In this document: positions 35,282-43,768 of the stretch, in pieces
Layout: every line of letters begins with the position of its first letter
Position numbering within the stretch: the first letter of the stretch is position 1
Assembly: GCA_030430845.1 (NCBI GenBank)
Contig: JAUIKE010000032.1
Coordinates: 1-59,959, forward strand
Reading direction: 5' to 3'
Length of the DNA stretch: 59,959 nucleotides
Source: Bacteroidia bacterium
Lineage (GTDB): Bacteria; Bacteroidota; Bacteroidia; Chitinophagales; Saprospiraceae
The notes under the pieces: generated by a model
The model's database searches: none
The model's input: the letters and a program-made list of their open reading frames with translations, nothing else
Told to the model about the DNA's origin: nothing
Translations under genes and position numbers: made by a program

Positions 35282-35671
35282 ATGCAAAAAGGCACCACCA
35301 AAAGCAGGGTTTTAATAGTGGACGATGAGCCTAATATTCTTGTAGCACTTGAGTTTCTTTTAAACAAAGAAGGCTATGAAGTGCTCAAGGCGTCCAACGG
35401 CCTGCAAGCTCTGGAAATCATTGAAAAACAGCCTCCCCGTATCGTCGTCCTGGATGTGATGATGCCTGAGATGGATGGCTTTGAAGTCGCACGGAAAATT
35501 CGCGAGGAGGAGAACAATCAGGATATCCACATTATTTTCCTTACAGCCAAAGGAACCGATGCGGACCGATTCGAGGGATATGCCAATGGCGGTGAGGTTT
35601 ATCTCACTAAACCTTTTGACAATGAAGACTTTATTACTACCGTCAATGAGGTGATAGAATTTGGGGTTTGA
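35282..35671 (+). CDS. Single-domain response regulator
   Basis: 129 residues from ATG at 35282 (MQKGTTKSRVLIVDDEPN). A TTG at 35261 would add seven and is less likely. Receiver-domain residues are all present: the acidic pair in IVDDEPN, the phospho-acceptor aspartate in IVVLDVMMPEMDGFEV (about 58), Thr in IIFLTAKGTD and Lys in YLTKPFDNEDF. There is no output domain, so it must act through a partner protein or as a phosphate relay. It follows the kinase by 81 bases and precedes acs, the usual order in this module. Confidence 0.92.
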   Translation: MQKGTTKSRVLIVDDEPNILVALEFLLNKEGYEVLKASNGLQALEIIEKQPPRIVVLDVMMPEMDGFEVARKIREEENNQDIHIIFLTAKGTDADRFEGYANGGEVYLTKPFDNEDFITTVNEVIEFGV

Positions 35672-35745
35672 CCCTATTTTTTTACAGCAATAAATATAAA
35701 AATCTAAATATATACATATATAATCGAAATAAAACTAGAAATCAT

Positions 35746-37650
35746 ATGACACTTCAGATCAAAACAGTCGAAGAATACCAACAAGCCTATGAACGCAGCG
35801 TAGCCGACCCGGAAGGGTTCTGGGCTGAGCAAGCCGCTACCTTTAGCTGGCAGAAGCCCTGGGATAAAGTGCTGGAATGGGATTTTCAAAAGCCGGACGT
35901 CAAGTGGTTCGTCGGAGGTAAACTGAACATCACGGAAAACTGCCTGGATCGTCATCTCGAAACCCGCGGCGATCAGGCTGCTATCATTTTTGAACCGAAT
36001 GACCCCAAAGACAAAGAAACAGTTTATACTTATAAGGAATTACATGCAGCAGTTTGTAAAACGGCTAATGCGCTTAAAGCTTTGGGTATAAAAAAAGGAG
36101 ATCGTGTATGTTTTTACATGCCCATGGTACCCGAACTCGCCATTGGCGTATTGGCCTGTGCCCGTATTGGCGCAGTCCATTCAGTCGTATTTGCAGGATT
36201 CTCTGCTCAGGCCCTGGCTGATCGGATCAAGGATGCGGAGGCCAAAATGGTGATCTGTTCTGACTTTAATAATAGAGGGCCTAAGCACATTCCTGTAAAA
36301 AAGGTTGTGGACGAAGCCATCGCCATGGGCTGCGACTCCATCGAAACAGTACTTGTACACAACAATGCCGATGACACCGTTGCCTGGACGGAAGGCCGCG
36401 ATAAATGGTGGCACGAAGAAGTGGATCCTCAAAGTCCGGAATGTGAGGCAGAGGTAATGGATTCCGAAGATATGCTTTTTATACTCTACACTTCAGGTTC
36501 GACCGGAAAGCCGAAGGGCGTGGTACACACCTGTGGAGGATATATGGTTTATACGACTTACTCATTTAGAAATGTATTTCAATATCAGGAAAATGATATT
36601 TACTGGTGTACAGCAGATATTGGCTGGATCACCGGGCATTCCTACATTGTTTATGGCCCGCTGGCTGCCGGAGCTACCTCCATCATGTTTGAAGGAGTAC
36701 CTACTTATCCGCATCCCGGACGTTTTTGGGAGGTTTGTGAAAAGTACAAAGTGAATCAATTCTATACCGCCCCGACTGCCATTCGTGCGCTTATGGCCTT
36801 AGGGGATGAGCATGTAGAAAAATATGATCTCAGCTCCATCAAAGTACTCGGAACCGTAGGCGAGCCTATCAATGAAGAAGCCTGGAACTGGTACAACGAA
36901 AAGGTAGGTAAGGAAAAAGCCCCCATTGTCGATACCTGGTGGCAAACTGAAACAGGAGGTATTATGATCACTCCTATCCCTAATGTCACTAAACTCAAAC
37001 CATGTTTTGCGACGAATCCACTTCCCGGCATACAGCCTTGCCTGGTTGACCAGGAAGGCAACGAAATTGAGGGCAATGATGTGGAAGGCTTACTTTGTAT
37101 CAAATTCCCCTGGCCATCTATTTTACGTACCACCTACGGCGATCATGAACGCTGCCGGATGACTTATTTTGCTATGTTCAAGGATAAATATTTCACCGGA
37201 GATGGAGCCCGGAGAGATAAAGACGGCATGTACCGGATTATCGGCCGGGTAGATGATGTGATCAATGTGTCGGGGCACCGTATGGGTACGGCCGAAGTAG
37301 AAAATGCCATCAATGAGCACCCTAAAGTCATCGAATCCGCTGTTGTCGGCTACCCACATGATATCAAAGGGCAAGGCATCTATGCCTACGTGATCGTAGG
37401 AGAAGGCGTTCACGATGAAGAGGCCTTCCGAAAAGAAGTGGTGGATGTAGTGCGCAAAGAGATCGGCCCGATCGCCAAACCGGACATCATTCAGGTCGTT
37501 TCGGGCTTACCCAAAACCAGATCCGGCAAAATCATGCGCCGTATCTTGAGAAAGGTAGCCTCAGGGGATACCTCCAATTTAGGAGACACCTCTACCCTGC
37601 TGAATCCAGAAGTCGTAGAAGAAATTATTACCGGAGCTGTGAATAAGTAG
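35746..37650 (+). CDS. acs: Acetyl-CoA synthetase (acetate--CoA ligase)
   Basis: 634 residues from MTLQIKTVEEYQQ; the frame is open 26 codons further upstream, but that stretch is AT-rich and unlike the family. Motifs: LYTSGSTGKPKGVV (about 247-260), VDTWWQTETGGIMITP, the YFTGDGARRDKDGMY hinge region, and the C-terminal catalytic lysine in KTRSGKIMRRIL (about 595). In Salmonella and others this lysine is the site of regulatory acetylation; the target sequence is conserved here. It activates acetate imported by the upstream transporter. Confidence 0.96.
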   Translation: MTLQIKTVEEYQQAYERSVADPEGFWAEQAATFSWQKPWDKVLEWDFQKPDVKWFVGGKLNITENCLDRHLETRGDQAAIIFEPNDPKDKETVYTYKELHAAVCKTANALKALGIKKGDRVCFYMPMVPELAIGVLACARIGAVHSVVFAGFSAQALADRIKDAEAKMVICSDFNNRGPKHIPVKKVVDEAIAMGCDSIETVLVHNNADDTVAWTEGRDKWWHEEVDPQSPECEAEVMDSEDMLFILYTSGSTGKPKGVVHTCGGYMVYTTYSFRNVFQYQENDIYWCTADIGWITGHSYIVYGPLAAGATSIMFEGVPTYPHPGRFWEVCEKYKVNQFYTAPTAIRALMALGDEHVEKYDLSSIKVLGTVGEPINEEAWNWYNEKVGKEKAPIVDTWWQTETGGIMITPIPNVTKLKPCFATNPLPGIQPCLVDQEGNEIEGNDVEGLLCIKFPWPSILRTTYGDHERCRMTYFAMFKDKYFTGDGARRDKDGMYRIIGRVDDVINVSGHRMGTAEVENAINEHPKVIESAVVGYPHDIKGQGIYAYVIVGEGVHDEEAFRKEVVDVVRKEIGPIAKPDIIQVVSGLPKTRSGKIMRRILRKVASGDTSNLGDTSTLLNPEVVEEIITGAVNK

Positions 37651-37730
37651 TCACTGCAAGGGCAATACATCTTGTTTGTAGAAGGTAGAAAACTATTATT
37701 AACTGACCTTACGCAGCAAAGCATAAGTAT

Positions 37731-37950
37731 CGCTGCGCCCAGACGGGCCGTATGGCTGCAGCTTTATTTGACGCCCAATTTTCTGCCTACGGTTGGCACC
37801 GTAGGCAAGAAACTGTCACCGCTTCGCGGTTTATGGGACATGGCTTAATAGCCGCTTGCGGCGAAAGCTTCCTAAGCTCGGGTGTCAACCCGAGCATAAA
37901 AAAAGTACCCTTTAGAAAGCTGCAGCCATACGGCCCGTCTGGGCGCAGCG
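37731..37950. mobile_element. 220-bp MITE-like element with 35-bp perfect terminal inverted repeats
   Basis: The left end 37731-37765 is the exact reverse complement of 37916-37950 over 35 bases (outermost CGCTGCGCCCAGACGGGCCG). Inside are three hairpins: TGCCTACGGT / ACCGTAGGCA near 37784-37807, ACCGCTTCGCGGT at 37818-37830, and GCTCGGGT / ACCCGAGC near 37876-37895. Bases 37756-37860 match 59789-59893 at roughly nine positions in ten. It fills the gap between acs and prpE; no real gene is seen in the 378 bp 37651-38028. No clear target duplication is visible. Confidence 0.7.
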
Positions 37951-38028
37951 GTACATGGAACGCCACCAAGCCATAATATCGAAAAGCCAGGAACCTCGGA
38001 ACTATTCAAAACCTTTAAACGAAAAACT

Positions 38029-39930
38029 ATGAACTATAAACAATTCTATCAACAAAGCCTAGAAGCCCCCGAGTCTTTTTGGAAAACGCAGGCTGAAAAA
38101 TTAGACTGGTTCCGTTTTCCGGAAACGATTTTATCCAAAGATGAAAATGGGCTATACCGCTGGTACAAAGGAGGCCGGTTAAATACCTCCTATCTGGCTC
38201 TGGACCACCATGTTGCAAATGGAAGAGGCGATCAGGCTGCCCTGATCTATGACAGTCCGGTCACCCATACAAAGAAGACCTACACCTACAGTGAATTACT
38301 GGATGAGGTCAGCCGCTTTGCAGCGGTTTTACAATCTAAAGGTGTACAAAAGGGAGACACGGTGGTGATTTATCTTCCTATGATCCCTCAGGCAGCGATC
38401 GCTATGCTGGCCTGTGCCCGACTGGGCGCGGTTCATTCAGTGGTATTCGGAGGCTTTGCCCCACATGAGCTGGCCATCCGGATCGATGATGCGAAGCCCA
38501 AGGCTCTGGTCACAGCCAGTGGAGGGATGGAAATCAAACGGGTGATCGATTATATGAAAATTGTGAATGCAGCACTGAATGAATCAAAACACCAGCCTGA
38601 TACCGTAATCGTGTTCCAACGTGAGTTCATCCAGGCACCTATGAAAAAAGGCAGGGATTTTGACTGGCAGGAAGAAATGAGCAAGGCTGATCCTGTTTCA
38701 TACACTGAAGTAGAAGCTACGGATCCGCTCTATATTTTATACACATCCGGCACCACTGGTACCCCAAAGGGAGTGGTTCGGGATAACGGGGGCCATGCCG
38801 TGGCCATGCGCTTTAGCATGGAATACGTTTACGGGGTAAAGCCTGGCGAAGTATTCTGGGCTGCTTCTGATGTTGGCTGGGTGGTAGGACATTCCTATAT
38901 CGTTTACGCTCCTCTGATATATGGTTGCACCACGGTTTTATACGAAGGAAAACCTATCAAAACACCGGATGCGGGGGTGTTTTGGCGTGTCATGGAAGAA
39001 CATAATGTAAGCGTGATGTTCACTGCCCCAACTGCCTTCAGAGCCATTAAAAAAGAAGATCCGGAAGGCAAACTAAAAGCACCGTATGATACCAGCCGGC
39101 TACGCTATCTCTTCCTGGCAGGCGAACGCTGTGATGTCAACACCCTTGAGTGGGCAGGCGAATTGCTAAAGGTCCCGGTTATCGATCATTGGTGGCAAAC
39201 CGAATCGGGCTGGCCCATGCTTTCCAATATGACCGGTGTCGAGTTATTGCCGATCAAACCGGGCTCGGCCGCCAAGCCGGTTTGTGGTTTCAATATCCAA
39301 ATGCTCGATCCGGACGGCAACGAAGTAGGTCCCAATTCGGAAGGAGCCGTAGCAATCAAATTACCACTTGCACCGGGATGCCTACCCAACCTATGGAACG
39401 ATACCCCTCGCTTTATCAAATCTTACCTGTCTCCCTTTCCCGGCTATTATTTCACCGGGGATGGTGGATACAAAGATGAAGATGGATATGTTTTCATCAC
39501 AGGTCGCATCGATGATATCATCAACGTGGCCGGTCACCGCTTATCAACAGCCGAGATGGAGGAAATTGTGGCTTCACACCAAGCAGTGGCCGAATGTGCC
39601 GTCATCGGCATCGCAGATGAACTGAAAGGCCAAATACCTGTCGGTTTTGTCGTTTTAAAAGCAGGCATCGACAGCAGTATGGGCGAAGCGATACAGGCTG
39701 AATTGATCCAAATGGTCCGGCAAACCATCGGTCCTGTGGCATCCTTCAAAACAGTCGTAATCGTCGACCGACTCCCTAAAACCCGCTCCGGCAAGATCCT
39801 CCGAAAGATCATGCGCCATATTGCAGATGGAAAAGCCTTCAAGCCACCATCAACGATTGAGGATATGAGTGTACTGGGAGAGTTAGAGCAGATTATGAGT
39901 GATGAAAAAGTAGGAATTGGAACAAAATAA
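38029..39930 (+). CDS. prpE: Propionyl-CoA synthetase-like acyl-CoA ligase
   Basis: 633 residues, closer to PrpE/ACSS3 than to Acs. It has LYILYTSGTTGTPKGVVRD (about 234-252), DVGWVVGHSYIVYAPL, the distinctive PLAPGCLPNLWNDTPRF and SYLSPFPGYYFTGDGGYKDEDG blocks, INVAGHRLSTAEMEE, and the catalytic Lys in KTRSGKILRKI (about 589). The family activates propionate and, less well, acetate. With acs upstream it gives the island a second substrate. The 379-bp gap holding the inverted-repeat element separates it from acs, so it may have its own promoter. Confidence 0.9.
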   Translation: MNYKQFYQQSLEAPESFWKTQAEKLDWFRFPETILSKDENGLYRWYKGGRLNTSYLALDHHVANGRGDQAALIYDSPVTHTKKTYTYSELLDEVSRFAAVLQSKGVQKGDTVVIYLPMIPQAAIAMLACARLGAVHSVVFGGFAPHELAIRIDDAKPKALVTASGGMEIKRVIDYMKIVNAALNESKHQPDTVIVFQREFIQAPMKKGRDFDWQEEMSKADPVSYTEVEATDPLYILYTSGTTGTPKGVVRDNGGHAVAMRFSMEYVYGVKPGEVFWAASDVGWVVGHSYIVYAPLIYGCTTVLYEGKPIKTPDAGVFWRVMEEHNVSVMFTAPTAFRAIKKEDPEGKLKAPYDTSRLRYLFLAGERCDVNTLEWAGELLKVPVIDHWWQTESGWPMLSNMTGVELLPIKPGSAAKPVCGFNIQMLDPDGNEVGPNSEGAVAIKLPLAPGCLPNLWNDTPRFIKSYLSPFPGYYFTGDGGYKDEDGYVFITGRIDDIINVAGHRLSTAEMEEIVASHQAVAECAVIGIADELKGQIPVGFVVLKAGIDSSMGEAIQAELIQMVRQTIGPVASFKTVVIVDRLPKTRSGKILRKIMRHIADGKAFKPPSTIEDMSVLGELEQIMSDEKVGIGTK

Positions 39931-39936
39931 ATGTAA

Positions 39937-39968
39937 TTTAAATGCTGCCTGGCCAGGCAGCATTTAAA
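39937..39968. repeat. 32-bp perfect palindrome after prpE
   Basis: TTTAAATGCTGCCTGG with its exact complement (16+16, no loop). The T-run is weak, so it is either a poor terminator or an mRNA end-stabiliser between prpE and the kinase-like gene, whose start is 12 bases away. Confidence 0.7.
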
Positions 39969-39979
39969 AGATTAAGACT

Positions 39980-41059
39980 ATGTTGCACAACGGAAATGTA
40001 CCTTCTAAAAAGAAGATCCCTTTTTCAATAAAAGCGCCTTTGCAGGAATACCTTCAGGAATACAACCGGAGTACCACCTTGCCTGTTCATTATGAGGATC
40101 TGATGCGGTATACCACTTCCCTCCCCTTACTGGACCAGGAAGGCAATGACACTCTGTGGGAAACGGTTTATTACAATCAATCCGACGAAAGAGACATCCA
40201 TGATGCACTTACCTACATCTATGCCCTCTTAAAAACAGATGGGGACGTAAGTGTAATGGAGCACCTCACGGTGTCGAGGATCGATTTCTGCACCTTTGGG
40301 AATACCCATCCTTTCAGAGTGCGCATCATCAACAGGATGAATGACAACTACGATCACTTTTATGTGAAAAAAGCGGATGCCTCCCGTGTGTATGGATTGG
40401 AACTTGAAGATTTGCTATCTCCCAACAGCATGATGTATCTGGTGGATAAAAACACCTTAATTGAAGAGCATATTGTCGGTATTCCCTGCGATGATTTTAT
40501 CAAAAGGAACCTGAATGATACGGAGTTTAATCAAATCCGGATCGCAAAGGAATTCATCAAATTTAATGAGCGGTGTTTTGTGAGATTGCTGGGAGACATG
40601 CGTTCGTACAATTACGTCGTAGCGGTTACACCGGATATAGAAGGATCGCAGTTCAGGATGCGGGCCATCGATTTTGACCAGCAATCCTACGAAGGTTGGA
40701 AGAGTTTTTATCTGCCTCAGTATTTCAAAGAAAATAATCCCATTATTTTCCTTGGGATGGGCCATATGTCGGCTCAAACCCTGGAGCAGTATCAATTAGA
40801 AGAGCGAAGTCTCATAGCAGCCCGTGTCAAAGCTTCCCAATCTCAGGTGGCGGATCTTTTCGAGGTCATGATTAATGATCAAATCTCCTTCCCTAAAAAA
40901 GTAAAAGGCTTGCGAAAGGAACTGGCCTATCACCACAAGAATAATATCTTTTTGGAATGCGAAAACATGGGTTCCATTGTAGTAACCAATATTAAGTTAT
41001 TACTCCAGAAAGATTTCAAACAGAGTATAGCGGAACAATTTTTTAAAATTAAAAATTAA
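39980..41059 (+). CDS. Unassigned protein with protein-kinase/APH-like catalytic motifs
   Basis: 359 residues, cytoplasmic, no family I recognise. Motifs in the right order for a kinase-like fold: a strand with lysines FYVKKADAS (K130/K131), an Arg/Glu-rich hinge EEHIVGIPCDDFI (162-174), a catalytic-loop-like LLGDMRSYNYVV with D206 and N211 (D+5, as in HGDxxxxN), and IDFDQQS with D231-F-D233 as metal loop, 20 residues later. The first about 100 residues and last about 110 match nothing I know. It follows prpE by 49 bases and closes the acetate island. It could phosphorylate a protein or metabolite; a degenerate pseudokinase is also possible. Confidence 0.7.
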   Translation: MLHNGNVPSKKKIPFSIKAPLQEYLQEYNRSTTLPVHYEDLMRYTTSLPLLDQEGNDTLWETVYYNQSDERDIHDALTYIYALLKTDGDVSVMEHLTVSRIDFCTFGNTHPFRVRIINRMNDNYDHFYVKKADASRVYGLELEDLLSPNSMMYLVDKNTLIEEHIVGIPCDDFIKRNLNDTEFNQIRIAKEFIKFNERCFVRLLGDMRSYNYVVAVTPDIEGSQFRMRAIDFDQQSYEGWKSFYLPQYFKENNPIIFLGMGHMSAQTLEQYQLEERSLIAARVKASQSQVADLFEVMINDQISFPKKVKGLRKELAYHHKNNIFLECENMGSIVVTNIKLLLQKDFKQSIAEQFFKIKN

Positions 41060-41093
41060 GGAAAGCGGCCGCAGCCGCTTTCCTTAATTTTTT
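41056..41093. terminator. Bidirectional terminator, kinase-like gene / outer-membrane gene
   Basis: A 14-bp stem (TTAAGGAAAGCGGC at 41056-41069 with 41074-41087) with loop CGCA, six T to the right (41088-41093) and five A to the left. It lies between convergent genes and overlaps the end of both. Confidence 0.85.
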
Positions 41094-41632
41094 CTCTTCT
41101 TGGCTCTTGCTCTTTGCCTTTGTTTTTTGCGACGCTCTCGTTGCTTTTTCTTATCGACCTTAAAAATGCTGTTTTTCTTGGCGATCACATATCGCATGCT
41201 GATACCGGATTGGGTGTAAAACCGATGCTCCCCTCCCGTCACATTAACGGCAGGTTTGATGTCATAGGAAATATTCAGCTTAGCCAAGGTGAATTCCAGG
41301 CCGGCGATCATCGTCACACCGGCCGGGTCTTTCAAGGACAGCTCCGGGTCGTTATTGATCCAGCCTTTATGCAGGCCCACACCGTAGTATACATTCAGTC
41401 TTCTGGAAATGAGGGGATTGTGTTGTTCGGCAATTGCAGTAAGTAAAATCTCTTCCCTTTGTAAGCTGGACTGAAGGATTCCTTCAATGGTCACCTTTTT
41501 GGCTACTCGAAACTGAGCGCTAAGCCCCCAGTCGGTTCCCATTCGCATACCGGCGGTGAGATCATAGGATTGGGCGTTCAGGCAACTCCAGCTGAAAAAA
41601 CAGATGGATAGACATAAAAATAGCTGCTTCAT
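41084..41632 (-). CDS. Small secreted barrel-like protein with basic C-terminus
   Basis: 182 residues. A signal peptide (about 1-20, SICFFSWSCLNAQ) is followed by beta-strands (MRMGTDWGLSAQFRVAKKVTIEG, quoted by key part GLSAQFRVAKKV; YYGVGLHKGWINND; GLEFTLAKLNISYDIKP), suggesting a small outer-membrane barrel of eight or so strands. The last about 28 residues are almost all Lys, Arg and Gln (KKKQRERRKKQRQRARAK), which is unusual after a barrel. The start codon lies inside a terminator-like hairpin (41621-41661). The function is unknown. Confidence 0.75.
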   Translation of the reverse strand: MKQLFLCLSICFFSWSCLNAQSYDLTAGMRMGTDWGLSAQFRVAKKVTIEGILQSSLQREEILLTAIAEQHNPLISRRLNVYYGVGLHKGWINNDPELSLKDPAGVTMIAGLEFTLAKLNISYDIKPAVNVTGGEHRFYTQSGISMRYVIAKKNSIFKVDKKKQRERRKKQRQRARAKKRKN

Positions 41633-41661
41633 GCCATCCCAAACGACGCATGAAGCAGCTA
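41621..41661 (-). terminator. Terminator-like hairpin containing the next gene's start codon
   Basis: Arms 41621-41634 and 41648-41661 form a 14-bp perfect stem with a 13-nt loop; on the minus strand the stem is followed by TTTTT (41616-41620). It would terminate transcripts of the upstream coiled-coil gene, yet the second arm plus T-run is also the beginning of the downstream coding sequence (ATG AAG CAG CTA TTT TTA). Confidence 0.7.
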
Positions 41662-41709
41662 TATTTTAAAATAAATGTTAAGATATATTAGCAAAATATT
41701 AATTCATCC

Positions 41710-42741
41710 TTATTCAAAGAAGGTATCATACTGATTCCGATGCCCCTGTTCTTTTACTCTTTCCTTTATGGGGGCATCAAGGTCCAGCACATCGGCATCA
41801 TCATTGGCCTGTAACAAGAGGGCTGTTTTTTCGTCCCCTAAAATAAGAGATGCGCCCTCTTTTTCCCATTCTTCCAGCATTTTGAGGCCTTTTTCTTCAA
41901 AAACACCGTTCTGAAGGTCTACCGAATCCATAAAACTAGAAGACATTTCCATGAAACGCTCCATTTCTCCCATTTTTTTACCTACATCATCCGCCACCGC
42001 TTCCATAGCGGCATCGAACATGGCCCTTCTATCCGGATCGCCCGAAATAATACTCATAGCAGATTGCATCGCATTATGACTCGCGTGAATGGCCTTTCGT
42101 TCCTGCTCCTTCACCTCCACCTGATCTTTAATATCTTCCATCAGGATGTGAGAGTTTTCGTACATACGGGTCAACACCCGGTACAGTACTTCCATTTTTT
42201 TGTAGAGATCCTCCAATCTCATATTTGACTCTTTGAGACGGCCCGCTTTACGGGATTTGAGGATCATCACAGCCCTTTTATCGCTGGCCTTGGCCTTACT
42301 CGCCAATTCCAGGTTACTTTGTATATCCTTTTTATTGTTGTGGATGATTTCGCGAAGCTTGTGCATTTGGCCCCTGAGCTGACTGATCTGGCGATTCATT
42401 TTTCTCAGGTTGTCTTTCAGCTCTTCTACATACGACTTCAATATGCCAATTGGATCTAAGTTGACAAAGATCCCAGTGACCCAACGCATCACACTCTTAT
42501 AAAAATACCAGACCAGATTTCTGGTTTTGGGATCCAGCACTACATACAAAATAGCCCCCAGGGCTAGTAAAAGAGCGGTCAGAGTCAGGATATTGGAAAA
42601 GGCTCCTACCAATATCGGCCAAATGGAGTAGATCAGGTACCCTCCACCAATGGCCAGGCCCGTTAGAAAGATCATTCCTGTTACTCCTTCCGGACGTTCC
42701 CAAAACGACTTTTTCTTTACCTCAAAGTTAGAATTATCCAT
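41710..42741 (-). CDS. Membrane-anchored coiled-coil protein, PspA/IM30-like
   Basis: 343 residues. Two N-terminal membrane segments (about 21-40 and 45-68) precede a long helical region with heptad character (about 100-280: LKDNLRKMNRQISQLRGQMHK, LREIIHNNKKDIQSNLELAS, VLYRVLTRMYENSHIL), very like the membrane-remodelling PspA/Vipp1 family but with an added membrane anchor. The C-terminus is acidic (ANDDADVLDLDAPIKERV). Known relatives protect membranes under stress; that role is inferred. A long palindrome lies upstream (42851-42921). Confidence 0.75.
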   Translation of the reverse strand: MDNSNFEVKKKSFWERPEGVTGMIFLTGLAIGGGYLIYSIWPILVGAFSNILTLTALLLALGAILYVVLDPKTRNLVWYFYKSVMRWVTGIFVNLDPIGILKSYVEELKDNLRKMNRQISQLRGQMHKLREIIHNNKKDIQSNLELASKAKASDKRAVMILKSRKAGRLKESNMRLEDLYKKMEVLYRVLTRMYENSHILMEDIKDQVEVKEQERKAIHASHNAMQSAMSIISGDPDRRAMFDAAMEAVADDVGKKMGEMERFMEMSSSFMDSVDLQNGVFEEKGLKMLEEWEKEGASLILGDEKTALLLQANDDADVLDLDAPIKERVKEQGHRNQYDTFFE

Positions 42742-42850
42742 ATATTCTTTAAATACAATTGTTTCAGTCAGAAAGCTCTAAAATACCGTACTTTATCCTA
42801 CCATGCAAACTGTTAATAAAAATAATGAGTTTTGGGTGAAAACCCTGGTA

Positions 42851-42921
42851 AATTATGTTGCAGGGGATTAAACGGAGTGCGGCTGCCGGCTGCACTCCGT
42901 TTAATCCCCTGCAATATAATT
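42851..42921. repeat. Long palindrome between divergent genes
   Basis: Arms 42851-42884 and 42888-42921 form a near-perfect stem of 34 pairs, three of them G-T, closed by a GCC loop. Both neighbours point away, so it is not a gene-end terminator. It is the main content of the 307-bp gap 42742-43048. Confidence 0.7.
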
Positions 42922-43048
42922 AAATTTCAAAGTTTTCAATTCCTTCTTAGTCTGCTCTTAATTTTTAGGTTCCGTTTATTTTTCTTTTTTTCGCATCGAA
43001 CGAAGCTTTCTCGATAACCATATCATACCTTTACTACAAACCGCGCCT

Positions 43049-43768
43049 ATGAAAAGTTTTGATATCACCATTCCGGTACTCAACGAAGAAGATACACTGG
43101 AACAAAATGTCAAGACCTTACACGCTTTTATCCGACAGCATTTTCCAGCGCATAAACAATGGCGGATCGTCATCGCAGATAACGGCTCTACCGATCGGAC
43201 CCGGGAAATTGCCGGCGCTCTTTCAGAAGAGATTCCGGAGGTACAACTCGTCAGCGTTCCCAGCAGAGGGGTAGGCTTGGCATTGAAAACCTCCTGGGGA
43301 CAGTCTGATGCCGACCTTGTCGGGTATATGGACCTGGACCTGGCCACCGACCTGACTCATTTCCTGGAAGCCTACCAGGCATTGGAGGAGCAAGACTATG
43401 ATGTGGTGTACGGCAGTCGCCTGCATGCCCGCTCGAAAGTCATCAACCGGCCGTTCAAGCGAGAAGTCGCTTCAAGGGTGTTCAACTGGCTGCTAAAAGC
43501 CTACCTGGGCGTCCGCTTTTCCGACGGCATGTGCGGATTTAAATTTCTTAAGCGTTCCGTATACCCGGAACTAAACCGCCTGGGAGCTCAAAACGACGGC
43601 TGGTTTTTCTCCACAGAATTATTGACCGTCGCGGAGTGGAAGAAATTAAAAATTTACGAGCTCCCCGTCACCTGGACGGATGATACCAGCAGTAGTAAGG
43701 TAAAGATCCTGCCTCTGGCAAAAAAATACATTCGGTCGATGATTGAATTGAAGAAAAAGAAGCCATGA
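43049..43768 (+). CDS. Family 2 glycosyltransferase (dolichyl-phosphate-mannose-synthase-like)
   Basis: 239 residues, GT-A fold. Motifs: ITIPVLNEEDTLEQNV, the nucleotide-binding VIADNGSTDRTREIA, GVGLALKTSWGQSDADLVGYMDLDLATDL with the metal-binding D-x-D (DLD), and SDGMCGFKFLKR. There is no C-terminal membrane segment, unlike many polyprenyl-phosphate transferases. It probably passes a sugar to a lipid carrier or glycan. Its stop overlaps the start of the aldo/keto reductase by four bases (ATGA). Confidence 0.9.
   Translation: MKSFDITIPVLNEEDTLEQNVKTLHAFIRQHFPAHKQWRIVIADNGSTDRTREIAGALSEEIPEVQLVSVPSRGVGLALKTSWGQSDADLVGYMDLDLATDLTHFLEAYQALEEQDYDVVYGSRLHARSKVINRPFKREVASRVFNWLLKAYLGVRFSDGMCGFKFLKRSVYPELNRLGAQNDGWFFSTELLTVAEWKKLKIYELPVTWTDDTSSSKVKILPLAKKYIRSMIELKKKKP

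Noticed and set aside
35668..35745. 26-codon N-terminal extension of acetyl-CoA synthetase
   Set aside because: AT-rich, Asn/Tyr-rich sequence unlike Acs; the ATG at 35746 matches the usual start.
37752..37976. Frames on both strands inside the inverted-repeat element
   Set aside because: They run through the terminal inverted repeats; the element is better explained as a repeat. The conserved interior frame is reported as a finding, not as a gene.
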